DNA of 64,000 nucleotides from a candidate division KSB1 bacterium (GCA_034506175.1 JAPDQB010000019.1:1-64000); one strand, 5' to 3'. Shown: positions 43,410 through 52,645, counted from the stretch's first letter. The notes: a model not told the origin generated them from the letters alone. Numbers and translations are program-made.

Positions 43410-44837
43410 ATGACCAGAAATCTGATCGGCCTTATAGTTGGCGGCGTCCTCATCTTGGGAATTTTCACCGCCTGTGAAGAGCGGGCACAGTTGTCGAAAC
43501 CTCCCGCTGTCACGTGGGATGCTTTCCTCGACACCCTGCAAGTCCGCACCATAAAATTTTTCCTCGACACCACCGATCCCAGCACCGGCTTGACGCCGGA
43601 TCGCTGGCCGAAGCCCGGCGCGCCTTCGAGCATTGCCGCCGTCGGCTTTGCGCTCACGGCTTATGGCATTGCCGTCGAGCGCGAGGTGATTACGCGCGAG
43701 GAAGCGGCGCAGCGCACGCTGAACACGCTGCGATTTTTCTGGCAGCTTCCGCAAGGCGATCAGCCCGACAAGATTGCCGGCTACAAAGGCTTCTTCTATC
43801 ATTTTCTCAAAATACCCGAAGGCACACGCGAATGGCGATGCGAGCTTTCTTCGATTGACACCGCGCTGTTGCTCGCCGGCGTTTTGTTTGCACAATCTTA
43901 TTTTGACGGCGACGATCAAGCCGAGCGAGATATTCGCCGCCTCGCCGATTCGCTTTATTTTCGCGCCGATTGGAATTGGTTCATGGCCGACACCAACGGC
44001 GTGAAAACCTCGTGGCATCCGGAGCGCGGCTTCGGCAGACATATTTGGGACGGCTACGATGAAGCGATGATTCTTTACATTCTCGCGCTCGGCTCGCCGA
44101 CGCATCCGGCTCCGCAGAGCGTCTGGCAGACATGGACGAAGCCTTATGTGTGGGCGAAATACTATGATGAGGAATTTGTCAGCTTCGGGCCGCTGTTCGG
44201 CCATCAATATTCGCATTGCTGGATCGATTTTCGCGTGATTCAAGATGCGTATATGCGGGAAAAAGATTTGGATTATTTTGAAAATTCGCGGCGCGCCACG
44301 TATTCGCATCAAGCTTACGCACGCGAAAATCCCCGCGCTTATCGCGATTATTCCGAAAATATTTGGGGCTTTACCGCCTGCGACGGGCCGAAAGACACTG
44401 CCTTTGTGGTGGACGGCCGAGAAAGAACGTTCTGGTCGTACCGCGCGCGCGGCGTTTCCTTTGATTGGATCGAAGATGACGGCACCATCGCGCCAACTGC
44501 TGCCGGCGGCTCGATCGCGTTTGCGCCGGAAATTTGCATTCCCGCGCTCAAAACCATGCGCGCAAAATACGGCACGCGGCTCTTCAAAGAATACGGTTTC
44601 CTTGATTCTTTCAATCCTTCTTTCATTACCCCGCAAACGCCCAACGGCTGGTTTGATGACGACTATCTCGGCATCGACCAGGGCCCGATCGTGATCATGA
44701 TTGAGAATTTGCGCAACGGCTTTGTGTGGAAGGTGATGAAAAAAAATCCATACATCGTCACGGGTTTGCGCCGGGCGGGCTTCTCGGGTGGGTGGTTGGG
44801 GGAAACTTTTCAGGCAAAATCATTTGTGATCAAATGA
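43410..44837 (+). CDS. GH144-like (glucoamylase-family) lipoprotein
   Basis: A 475-residue protein with a lipoprotein signal (GGVLILGIFTAC, Cys22). The catalytic (alpha/alpha) domain is a paralogue of the one in the preceding gene: RTIKFFLDTTDPSTGLTPDRW, GFFYHFLKI, FGPLFGHQYSHCWIDFRVIQDAYMR, IDQGPIVIMIENLRNGFVWKVM. Known GH144 members cut beta-1,2-glucan into sophorooligosaccharides; that specificity here is inference. Being a lipoprotein without SGNH or sorting domain it likely works in the periplasm on imported fragments. It starts one base after the previous stop and overlaps the next gene by four bases. Confidence 0.85.
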   Translation: MTRNLIGLIVGGVLILGIFTACEERAQLSKPPAVTWDAFLDTLQVRTIKFFLDTTDPSTGLTPDRWPKPGAPSSIAAVGFALTAYGIAVEREVITREEAAQRTLNTLRFFWQLPQGDQPDKIAGYKGFFYHFLKIPEGTREWRCELSSIDTALLLAGVLFAQSYFDGDDQAERDIRRLADSLYFRADWNWFMADTNGVKTSWHPERGFGRHIWDGYDEAMILYILALGSPTHPAPQSVWQTWTKPYVWAKYYDEEFVSFGPLFGHQYSHCWIDFRVIQDAYMREKDLDYFENSRRATYSHQAYARENPRAYRDYSENIWGFTACDGPKDTAFVVDGRERTFWSYRARGVSFDWIEDDGTIAPTAAGGSIAFAPEICIPALKTMRAKYGTRLFKEYGFLDSFNPSFITPQTPNGWFDDDYLGIDQGPIVIMIENLRNGFVWKVMKKNPYIVTGLRRAGFSGGWLGETFQAKSFVIK

Positions 44838-46531
44838 TCCACGAACCTTTCAATCAGCCGCCACCGGCGCTTGGCAATCAATATTTCGATGATCGCGTGT
44901 TGCGTTCATATCTCAAGCGCCTGCTGCCGCCGGAAGTTCATCATGCCGTCGAGCCTTCTCTGGCAGTGATGGGAGAGCTGGCCGGTGGCGAGCTTTATCA
45001 GATGCAGCTCGCCGACCGCTTGAACGAGCCGAAGCTTACCCAATGGGACGCCTGGGGCGAACGCATCGATCAAGTTGAACTCACACCGTTGTGGCGGCGC
45101 GCCGAGCAAATTGCCGCCGAACATGGCGTGGTCGCCGCCGCTTACGAGCGAACATACGGCCCGCTTTCGCGGCCATATCAATTTGCGCTGGTGTATTTGT
45201 TTCATCCTTCGACCGATGTGTACACCTGCCCGCTGGCGATGACCGACGGCGCGGCGGCCACGCTGCTGCATTCACGCAACGAAAAACTCATCGCGCGCGC
45301 GCTGCCGCATTTGACGAGCCGCGATCCGAAAAAATTTTGGACGAGCGGCCAGTGGATGACAGAATCCACCGGCGGCTCGGATGTGGGTTCCTCCGAGACG
45401 GTGGCGCGGCAGGATGAGAACGGCCTGTGGCGTTTGTATGGCCGCAAATGGTTCACCTCGGCCGCGACTTCCCAACTGGCGCTTACGCTTGGACGCCCGC
45501 AAGGCAACGTGCCCGGTGGCAAGGGCCTGGCGCTTTTTTATATCGAGACGCGTGACGAGCACGGCCGCCTGCGCAACATTCAGATCAATCGCCTGAAAGA
45601 AAAACTCGGCACGCGCAAGGTGCCCACGGCTGAGCTGATGCTCGAAGGCACACCGGCTGAATTGGTGATGGGCACGACCGATGGCGTGCGGAACATGGTG
45701 CCGATGCTGCATCTCACGCGCACATGGAATAGCGTCACCGCCGTTGCCTTCATGCGTCGCGGGCTGGCGCTGGCGCGCGATTATGCGCAAAAGCGCGTGG
45801 CGTTCGGCGCCCCGCTCGCACAACAGCCATTGCATCTCGACACGCTTGCGGGATTGCAAGCGGAAATGGAGGGCGCATTTCATCTGAGCTTCTTGCTGGC
45901 GGAATTGATCGGCCGTGACGAGTGCAAAACTATCGGCGAAGAGGAAACCCATCTGTTGCGTCTGCTTACGTCACTGACAAAACTGACGACCGGACGGCAA
46001 GTCGTGGCCGTCGTAAGCGAAGTGCTGGAAGCCTTTGGCGGCGCCGGCTATGTTGAAGACACCGGCCTGCCCATGTTGCTGCGCGACAGCCAAGTGATGC
46101 CAATTTGGGAAGGCACGACCAATGTCCTGGCGCTGGATTGTTTGCGCGCGCTCGGCAAGGGCGAAGGGTGGAAGGCGCTGAAATCAAAAGTTCGAGCCGG
46201 CGCGCAGGCGGGTCGCGACGAGCGTTTGGCGCAAGCAGGCCGCGCGGCGTTATCTGCCATCGAGCACGCGGAGCTTTGGCTGAACGCTGCCAGGCGCTCC
46301 GGGCAACCGGCGCTGGAAGCGGGCGCCCGCCGTTTCGCCATGACGGCCGGCCGCGCACTCGAGTTGGCGTTGTTAATCGAGCATGCGCAATGGTCGCTGG
46401 GTCATGAACACGATGGCCGCGCGCGAGCCGCCGCCCTGCGCTTCGCCCAAGCGCCGGTCGATTTGATTGCCGACATCGACGCCGAAGATTCGCGCGCCCT
46501 CGCCAATGAAGCGCCGATTTCGCTTGGATAG
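44834..46531 (+). CDS. AidB-like acyl-CoA dehydrogenase
   Basis: A 565-residue flavoenzyme. The ATG at 44834 overlaps the GH144 stop (ATGA). The motifs FWTSGQWMTESTGGSDVGSSET and LYGRKWFTSA, plus FGGAGYVEDTGLPMLLRDSQVMPIWEGTTNVLALD, place it in the AidB/DmdC-like branch. It would oxidise an acyl-CoA or act as an AidB-type protein. A fatty-acid enzyme locked between glucan hydrolases and a sugar transporter is odd; it could handle acyl groups removed by the SGNH domain, or be a chance insertion. Confidence 0.88.
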   Translation: MIHEPFNQPPPALGNQYFDDRVLRSYLKRLLPPEVHHAVEPSLAVMGELAGGELYQMQLADRLNEPKLTQWDAWGERIDQVELTPLWRRAEQIAAEHGVVAAAYERTYGPLSRPYQFALVYLFHPSTDVYTCPLAMTDGAAATLLHSRNEKLIARALPHLTSRDPKKFWTSGQWMTESTGGSDVGSSETVARQDENGLWRLYGRKWFTSAATSQLALTLGRPQGNVPGGKGLALFYIETRDEHGRLRNIQINRLKEKLGTRKVPTAELMLEGTPAELVMGTTDGVRNMVPMLHLTRTWNSVTAVAFMRRGLALARDYAQKRVAFGAPLAQQPLHLDTLAGLQAEMEGAFHLSFLLAELIGRDECKTIGEEETHLLRLLTSLTKLTTGRQVVAVVSEVLEAFGGAGYVEDTGLPMLLRDSQVMPIWEGTTNVLALDCLRALGKGEGWKALKSKVRAGAQAGRDERLAQAGRAALSAIEHAELWLNAARRSGQPALEAGARRFAMTAGRALELALLIEHAQWSLGHEHDGRARAAALRFAQAPVDLIADIDAEDSRALANEAPISLG

Positions 46532-46563
46532 CCGACCCTCGAGCCAGCGCTGGAAGTACTACC

Positions 46564-47925
46564 ATGAAACCACACCTCTCATCGCGTAGGAATCTTTTCC
46601 CTTGCCGGCGGATAAAAACAACTGAGGGATTTCAAGGCATTCTTTTTTTTACCTCCCGGCTGCGGTGGGGAGCAATTCTATTTTCCTTCACATTCACTGC
46701 CTGCCAGTCTTCCGACGATTCCCAAACGGTCATCAAATTCTGGGCGATGGGCGCAGAGGGTGAGCACGTGCAAAAGCTCATGCCGGAATTTGAGCGGCAG
46801 AACCCGGATATTCATGTCGATATACAAGGCATTCCCTGGACGGCGGCTCACGAAAAACTTCTCACCGCATACGCTGGCAATTCACTGCCGGACTTGTGCC
46901 AGCTTGGCAACACCTGGATTCCCGAATTCAACTTGCTCAATGCGCTGGAAAATTTGGATCGCTGGATTGACAGCTCGAACGTGATCAAACCGGAGCATTA
47001 CTTCCCCGGCATTTGGGAAACCAACGTCATCGATGGCGCCCTCTTCGGCATCCCGTGGTACGTCGATACGCGTCTGCTGTTTTATCGTAAAGACATTTTG
47101 CAACAGGCGGGCTACGATCACGCGCCACGAACCTGGGACGAGTGGCTCGAAGTTTCCAGGAAAATCAAACGCCTGTCGAGCGGCCAGGAAAAATATGCCA
47201 TTCTCCTGCCCACCAATGAATGGGCGCCCTTTGTGATCACCGGCTTGCAGGCCGGGTCGTCCCTGCTGAAAGAGGGCAATCGCTATGGCGATTTCAGCGG
47301 CCCGCAATTTACTTCGGCGTTTGAATTTTTGATGAAGTTTTATCGTGAAAAATTGGCGCCGGTAGGCGTGACGCAAGTCACCAACATCTATCAAGGCCTC
47401 GCCGAGGGATTTTTTGCGATGTACATCACCGGGCCGTGGAATATCGGAGAATTTCAAAAGCGCCTGCCCGCAAACCTGCAAGACCAGTGGATGACAGCGC
47501 CCATGCCCGGCCGCGATGCGAAGACACCGGGTGTATCCCTCGCCGGCGGCTCCAGTCTCGTCTTGTTTAGAAAATCGCCAAAGCAAGCGCAAGCCTGGAA
47601 ACTCATTGAATATCTTTCACAGCCGCGGCAGCAGCTCGAATTCTACAAAATTACCGGCGATTTACCAGCCGTTCGCGAGGCCTGGCAGGACACCGCGTTG
47701 ACGAACAACATTTACATCAAAGCGTTTTACGAACAACTCGAACGCGTCGTGTCGACGCCGAAAATTCCGGAGTGGGAACAGATTGCCATGAAGGTGCAGC
47801 AATACGCAGAAATCGCCTCGGTTCAACGCATGACAGTGACACAGGCGTTGGTGGCGCTTGATCGCGAAGTCGATCGCATTCTGGAAAAACGCCGGTGGAT
47901 GCTGGAGCAGGGCCATCATGAATAA
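46564..47925 (+). CDS. Sugar ABC transporter substrate-binding lipoprotein
   Basis: A 453-residue extracellular solute-binding protein, family 1 type. The lipobox is FSFTFTAC, Cys about residue 47; the long n-region suggests the true start may lie downstream at a non-ATG codon. Motifs VIKFWAMGAEGEHVQKLMPEFERQNPDI, DLCQLGNTW, LFGIPWYVDTRLLFYRKDI, and MYITGPWNIGEF are typical of oligosaccharide binding proteins. Permease overlap of eight bases follows. It should deliver di- or oligosaccharides from the periplasm to the MalF/MalG-type pair. Confidence 0.88.
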   Translation: MKPHLSSRRNLFPCRRIKTTEGFQGILFFTSRLRWGAILFSFTFTACQSSDDSQTVIKFWAMGAEGEHVQKLMPEFERQNPDIHVDIQGIPWTAAHEKLLTAYAGNSLPDLCQLGNTWIPEFNLLNALENLDRWIDSSNVIKPEHYFPGIWETNVIDGALFGIPWYVDTRLLFYRKDILQQAGYDHAPRTWDEWLEVSRKIKRLSSGQEKYAILLPTNEWAPFVITGLQAGSSLLKEGNRYGDFSGPQFTSAFEFLMKFYREKLAPVGVTQVTNIYQGLAEGFFAMYITGPWNIGEFQKRLPANLQDQWMTAPMPGRDAKTPGVSLAGGSSLVLFRKSPKQAQAWKLIEYLSQPRQQLEFYKITGDLPAVREAWQDTALTNNIYIKAFYEQLERVVSTPKIPEWEQIAMKVQQYAEIASVQRMTVTQALVALDREVDRILEKRRWMLEQGHHE

Positions 47926-48829
47926 CTCTCTTCAATCGCCATCGCTTCGCGGCGAAATTCGAAGCCTCCGGCGTGCGGCGTACTTGTTTCTGGCGCCGGC
48001 GCTCCTACCGATCCTTGCCTTCTTCTTCCTGCCGGCGCTGGCGGCTTTCGTTCTCAGCTTCACCGATTTCGACATTTATTCCCTGGGCAATTTTCAGTAC
48101 GCGCGTTTTGTTGGTTTGAAAAATTACCGCCAACTGCTCCACGATCCGCTGTTTTGGAAGGCGATGGCCAACACGTTCTATTATGTGCTGCTCGGCGGGC
48201 CGCTTTCCATCGCCACCTCGCTCGGCGCCGCGTTGCTGATCAATTCCAGGCTCGTCCGCTTCCGGAGTTTTTTCCAAACCGTATATTTTGCGCCGGTGGT
48301 GACGACGCTGGTGGCGGTTGCAGTCGTCTGGCGTTTCATCTATCACCCGCGCTTTGGCCTGCTGAATTACGCGCTCGGTTTTTTCGGCGTCGCTCCGATT
48401 GATTGGCTGGGAGATCCGGCCTGGGCCATGCCGGCCATTATCATCATGTCGGTCTGGAAAAACTTTGGTTACAACATGATCATTTTTGTCGCGGGCTTGC
48501 AGAACATCCCCTCGCAGTTGTATGAAGCCTCGCGCCTGGATGGCGCCGGCCCCTGGCAGCAATTCACAAGCATCACGCTGCCGATGCTGGCGCCGACGAC
48601 AATCTTTGTCAGCATCATTGCCATGATCGGCAACTTTCAGCTTTTTACCGAACCGTATGTCATGACCCAGGGCGGGCCGGTCAACAGCACCTTGAGCATC
48701 GTTCTGCTCATGTACCAGCAGGGTTTTCGTTGGTGGAATTTGGGCTATGCCGCGGCGATTGCTTTCGTGCTGTTTGGCGTCATTCTGCTGGGATCGCTGA
48801 TTCAATCCCGATTGCAAAAGCGAACATAA
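47918..48829 (+). CDS. Sugar ABC transporter permease (MalF-like)
   Basis: A 303-residue inner-membrane protein with about six helices. The ATG at 47918 overlaps the binding-protein gene by eight bases. The EAA loop (YEASRLDGAGPWQQFTSITLPMLAPT) marks an ABC carbohydrate permease. The gene ends one base before the next permease start. No ATP-binding subunit gene lies in the cluster, so a shared MsmK/UgpC-type ATPase elsewhere in the genome is probable. Confidence 0.9.
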   Translation: MNNSLQSPSLRGEIRSLRRAAYLFLAPALLPILAFFFLPALAAFVLSFTDFDIYSLGNFQYARFVGLKNYRQLLHDPLFWKAMANTFYYVLLGGPLSIATSLGAALLINSRLVRFRSFFQTVYFAPVVTTLVAVAVVWRFIYHPRFGLLNYALGFFGVAPIDWLGDPAWAMPAIIIMSVWKNFGYNMIIFVAGLQNIPSQLYEASRLDGAGPWQQFTSITLPMLAPTTIFVSIIAMIGNFQLFTEPYVMTQGGPVNSTLSIVLLMYQQGFRWWNLGYAAAIAFVLFGVILLGSLIQSRLQKRT

Positions 48830-49648
48830 ATGAAAAATATCGGCAAAATTTTAATCATCACTCTGGCGATCATCATTGCGGTGATAACGCTCACGCCGGC
48901 GCTGTGGATGATTTCCGCTTCGGTTATGAGCACCGGCGAAGCCAGCACTTTTCCGCCGAAATTGCTGCCTGCGAAGATGACTTTCGAGCATTATGTGACG
49001 CTCTTCACCCGGCTGCATCTTTGGCGCTATTTCCTGAACAGTCTCGTGATCAGTGTGAGCGTGACCTTGATTTCGCTTTTCTTCAATTCAATGGCGGGAT
49101 ATGCCTTTGCCAAGTATCGCTTTCCAGGAAGAGACAAGCTCTTTCGCTTTCTCGTTGCGGAAATGGTCATTCCGGCGCAGGTGACAACGCTGCCGCTGTT
49201 TCTGATGTTGAATAAAGTCGGGCTGATCAACACTTACCTCGGGGTGATCGTAACAGGAATGGCGACGATCTACGGCATTTTTTTGATTCGCCAGTTTGCT
49301 TTTTCCATCCCCGACAGTTTTATTGAAGCGGCGCGCCTGGACGGTTCGAGTGAGTTTCGCATTTATTGGTCGGTGATCCTCCCCCTGTGCAAACCCATTC
49401 TCATAACGCTTGCCATTTTCACCTTCATGGGAACGTGGAACGATTTCCTCTGGCCGCTGATCGTGTTGACGGATGACAACATGTATACGCTGCCGGTGGC
49501 GCTCGCCAATCTCACCGGCGAGCACGTGCAAGACACCGAGCTGATGATGGCCGGCGCGGTCATGACCATTCTGCCGGTGATGATCGTTTTCATGGCGCTG
49601 CAAAAACATTATATCAGCGGCATTATCGCCGCCGGGTTGAAGGAATAA
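48830..49648 (+). CDS. Sugar ABC transporter permease (MalG-like)
   Basis: A 272-residue inner-membrane protein, second half of the transporter channel. The signature IEAARLDGSSEFRIYWSVILPLCKPILITLAIFTFMGTWNDFLWPLI contains the EAA loop and the WNDF(L/W)WP element of CUT1 permeases. It abuts the preceding permease gene without a gap and is 31 bases ahead of the GH1 gene. Confidence 0.92.
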   Translation: MKNIGKILIITLAIIIAVITLTPALWMISASVMSTGEASTFPPKLLPAKMTFEHYVTLFTRLHLWRYFLNSLVISVSVTLISLFFNSMAGYAFAKYRFPGRDKLFRFLVAEMVIPAQVTTLPLFLMLNKVGLINTYLGVIVTGMATIYGIFLIRQFAFSIPDSFIEAARLDGSSEFRIYWSVILPLCKPILITLAIFTFMGTWNDFLWPLIVLTDDNMYTLPVALANLTGEHVQDTELMMAGAVMTILPVMIVFMALQKHYISGIIAAGLKE

Positions 49649-49679
49649 AATTATCAAAGCAAAACGTGAGAGGAGTGAG

Positions 49680-51050
49680 ATGAATTTTCCGCCGGATTTT
49701 GTCTGGGGCGCTGCCGCCGCGAGTTATCAAATCGAAGGCGGCGCTTATGACGACGGCAAGGGGCTTTCGGTGTGGGATGTGATGTGCAAATCTCCGGGAA
49801 AGATTTCGACAGGCGACAGCGGTGACGTGGCCTGCGATCATTACCATCGCTTCGAAGATGACGCGCGGCTTATGGGTGAGATCGGCCTGCAAGCCTACCG
49901 CCTCTCGATTTCGTGGCCGCGAGTTTTGCCGAACGGCGCCGGCGCGGTGAATGAGAAAGGGCTGGCGTTTTATGACCGCTTGATCGATGCCTTATTGCAG
50001 AATGGCGTCCAACCGTGGGTAACCTTGTTTCATTGGGATTATCCGCATGCACTTTTTTGCCGCGGCGGCTGGCTGAATCGTGACAGCGCGGATTGGTTTG
50101 CCGAATATGCGCAAATCATCATTGACAAGCTCTCGGATCGCGTCGCGCATTGGATTACCCAAAACGAGCCGCAATGCTATATCGGCCTCGGCCATCAAAC
50201 CGGCGAGCACGCGCCGGGACTCGAGCTGGGTTTTGCCGAGGTTCTGCGCGCGGCGCATCATTCGCTGCTTGCCCATGGCAAAGCCGTGCAGGTGATTCGC
50301 GCCCGCGCCAAAACGCCGCCGCTGATTGGGGCAGCGCCCGTCGGCATTGTCAAGATGCCTGCCTCAAATCGGCCCGAAGACATTGCCGCAGCACGCGCCG
50401 CCACATTTGCGGTGTCCGCAAAAAATTGCTGGAGCAACACCTGGTTTGCCGATCCGATGATTTTCGGCAGGTATCCTGAAGATGGGCTTAAGCTGTTTGC
50501 GAATGAGATGCCAGAGATTCGCCATGGCGACATGGAAACGATTGGCCAACCGCTGGATTTTTACGGGATCAATGTCTATTTCGGAGAAACGGTTCGCGCC
50601 AAAGCTGATGGCGGCTACGAAAGGGTGAAAAGCCTCAGTGGTCCGCCGCTCACCACGATGGGGTGGGAGGTCACGCCGGAGGCGCTCTATTGGGGGCCGC
50701 GCTTTATTTATGAACGCTACAAATTACCGATCGTCGTGACCGAGAATGGCATGGCCAATTGTGATTGGATTCAGTTGGAGGGCAAAGTTCATGACCCGCA
50801 GCGCATTGATTTTCTCTGGCGCTATTTGCGCGCCTACAAACGCGCCTTGGATGACGGTGTCGTCGCCACGGGCTACTTTGTATGGTCGGTGATGGATAAC
50901 TTTGAATGGGGACATGGCTACAAACAGCGCTTCGGCCTCATTTACGTCGACTATGCGACACAAAAGCGTGTCCTGAAAGATTCCGCGTATTGGTACAGGG
51001 AAGTCATCGCCTCCAAGGGTGGACACATTGGCAATGAGAATTTTTATTGA
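49680..51050 (+). CDS. GH1 beta-glucosidase
   Basis: A 456-residue cytoplasmic retaining glycosidase. AGAGGAGTG before the ATG is a strong ribosome site. The start FPPDFVWGAAAASYQIEGG, the acid/base E163 (TQNEP) and nucleophile E355 (VTENGM) are intact, as is the C-terminal DNFEWGHGYKQRFGLIYVDY. It hydrolyses beta-glucosides such as cellobiose or sophorose to glucose. As the last gene of the operon it would process what the ABC transporter brings in. The GH94 enzyme upstream offers a parallel phosphorolytic route. Confidence 0.94.
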   Translation: MNFPPDFVWGAAAASYQIEGGAYDDGKGLSVWDVMCKSPGKISTGDSGDVACDHYHRFEDDARLMGEIGLQAYRLSISWPRVLPNGAGAVNEKGLAFYDRLIDALLQNGVQPWVTLFHWDYPHALFCRGGWLNRDSADWFAEYAQIIIDKLSDRVAHWITQNEPQCYIGLGHQTGEHAPGLELGFAEVLRAAHHSLLAHGKAVQVIRARAKTPPLIGAAPVGIVKMPASNRPEDIAAARAATFAVSAKNCWSNTWFADPMIFGRYPEDGLKLFANEMPEIRHGDMETIGQPLDFYGINVYFGETVRAKADGGYERVKSLSGPPLTTMGWEVTPEALYWGPRFIYERYKLPIVVTENGMANCDWIQLEGKVHDPQRIDFLWRYLRAYKRALDDGVVATGYFVWSVMDNFEWGHGYKQRFGLIYVDYATQKRVLKDSAYWYREVIASKGGHIGNENFY

Positions 51051-51092
51051 ACGATTTCGTATCAAACACCTGAAACGTTCTGCGGAAAAATT

Positions 51093-51121
51093 TTGGCTTT
51101 ACATTTTTATTTTGCTATATT
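51093..51121 (+). promoter_or_regulatory. Possible promoter of the YgiT/ligase group
   Basis: TTGGCT (51093-51098), a 17-base AT-rich spacer and TATATT (51116-51121). It lies in the 180-base gap after the GH1 gene and before the zinc-finger gene. Only the -10 is strong. Confidence 0.4.
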
Positions 51122-51231
51122 AACTTTAACTTCTCCAGTTTGGCAAATTCCGTGTTCTTTTTTAAAAATTGGCCGCTGTTGTCGGCCAATTGCTGGTTGC
51201 GGGCGTACAATGCCCCTCTCCCCCGGCCGCC

Positions 51232-51498
51232 TTGTTCTGCGAAAAGTTATCCATTTGCCCGAGGTGTGGCAGCAAAAAAATCAAACAGGTGCGGCGGAAG
51301 CTGGTCCGAAATTTTCGAGGCCAGGCCTATACAGTTCCGGATTTAGAATTTTATGAATGTCCGGATTGTGGCGAGCGAGTCTATGACCCGCTGGCCGTGC
51401 GCAAAATCGAAGCACATTCTCCGGCGTATGCGAACAGACGGATAAGGAAAAAGTGGCATAATGGAAATTCTCAACAAAACCTTATCGCAAAAAATTAA
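51232..51498 (+). CDS. YgiT-type zinc-finger protein
   Basis: About 88 residues from a TTG start. Two CxxC knuckles (SICPRCGSKK and YECPDCGERVYDP) and the intervening RRKLVRNFRGQAYTVPDLEFYECPDCGE match the YgiT/MqsA-type zinc finger. Such proteins are often antitoxins, but no toxin gene is adjacent; the usual MqsA helix-turn-helix is missing. The start codon is uncertain, since the frame is open to 51169. It overlaps the ligase gene by 38 bases. Confidence 0.65.
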   Translation: MFCEKLSICPRCGSKKIKQVRRKLVRNFRGQAYTVPDLEFYECPDCGERVYDPLAVRKIEAHSPAYANRRIRKKWHNGNSQQNLIAKN

Positions 51499-52549
51499 GG
51501 ACGCGCGGCAAAAACTCGACGCCCACGTGCGTGAAATCGTGCAATGGCACTTCAGCCCCGAAACCGGTTCACCGTTTTGGCTGGAGTTTGCGCGCAAACT
51601 CGATTTCGATCCGCGCAGGGAAATCGGCGGCTACGCCGATTTGAAAATTTTAGGGCACTTCGAAGACAACTGGCTGCGTGGCGGGCCGGTGCGGCGCTGG
51701 CTGCCGAAGGGTTTTGCCAACGAGCCGCTTTATGTGTTTGAAACCGGCGGCTCCACCGGCGTGCCGAAAACGCGCCTGAATATCACAGATTTTCAAACTG
51801 ATTACGAATTGTTCAGCGCCACACTGTCGCCGGAAAGTTTTCCGCTCGGCAGCGATTGGCTGATGCTCGGCCCGACTGGCCCGCGACGGTTGCGCCTCGC
51901 CATCGAGCATCTGGCGCAGCATCGTGGCGGCATTGCCTTTCACGTCGATTTAGATCCGCGCTGGGTCAACAAGCTCATCAAGCGCGGCGCCTTTCAAGAG
52001 CTGGAGGCCTACAAGAGTCACGTCATCGATCAAGGCTTGACGGTTTTGCGCGCGCACGAAAATATTCACTGCCTTTTCACCACGCCGAAACTGCTCGAGG
52101 CGCTGTGCGAGAAAATCAATCTGACGAAGTACGGCATCAAAGGCATCTTTTGCGGCGGCACGGAGATGACGGCGCAGTTCCATCGTTTCGCGCGCGAAGA
52201 GCTGGTGCCCGGCATCGACTTCGTGCCGACGTATGGCAACACCCTTATGGGCTTGGCGTGCCACAAGCCGTTCGATCCGGCGGACCATTACGCCATCACG
52301 TATTATCCGCCGTGGCCGCGCGCGGTGATTGAAATGGTGAATCCGGATAATCCCGAAGAGACGGTGGAGTACGGCAAAACCGGCCGCGTGATGCTCACGA
52401 CGCTGACGAAAGATTTTTTCATGCCGCGCTTTCTCGAGCGCGACGAAGGCGAGCGCGCCGCGCCGATTGATTTGTATCCGTGGGACGGCGTGCGCAACGT
52501 GCGCGTGTTTGCAGCTTTGCAGGAGTCGGTCATTGTTGGCGTCTATTAG
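51461..52549 (+). CDS. Adenylate-forming acyl ligase, PaaK/LuxE-like
   Basis: A 362-residue protein. The P-loop-like motif FETGGSTGVPKTRLN (about 90-105), CGGTEMTAQFHRFAREEL and PTYGNTLMG (about 225-262) place it among phenylacetate-CoA ligase-like adenylate-forming enzymes. It is shorter than PaaK (~430) and near the length of LuxE acyl-protein synthetases (~370). It probably activates a carboxylic acid with ATP. A LuxC-like reductase encoded downstream fits an acid-to-aldehyde route as in bacterial luminescence loci, but no luciferase is present. LuxE membership needs a profile search. Confidence 0.7.
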   Translation: MEILNKTLSQKIKDARQKLDAHVREIVQWHFSPETGSPFWLEFARKLDFDPRREIGGYADLKILGHFEDNWLRGGPVRRWLPKGFANEPLYVFETGGSTGVPKTRLNITDFQTDYELFSATLSPESFPLGSDWLMLGPTGPRRLRLAIEHLAQHRGGIAFHVDLDPRWVNKLIKRGAFQELEAYKSHVIDQGLTVLRAHENIHCLFTTPKLLEALCEKINLTKYGIKGIFCGGTEMTAQFHRFAREELVPGIDFVPTYGNTLMGLACHKPFDPADHYAITYYPPWPRAVIEMVNPDNPEETVEYGKTGRVMLTTLTKDFFMPRFLERDEGERAAPIDLYPWDGVRNVRVFAALQESVIVGVY

Positions 52550-52645
52550 CAAAACGCAGAGGGCATGGCGCAAAGCACAAGCGGTTTGTCGTCATCAAAT
52601 CTGTGATCAATTAATTCAAACGCATTCATTCACGGAGGAAGGAAA

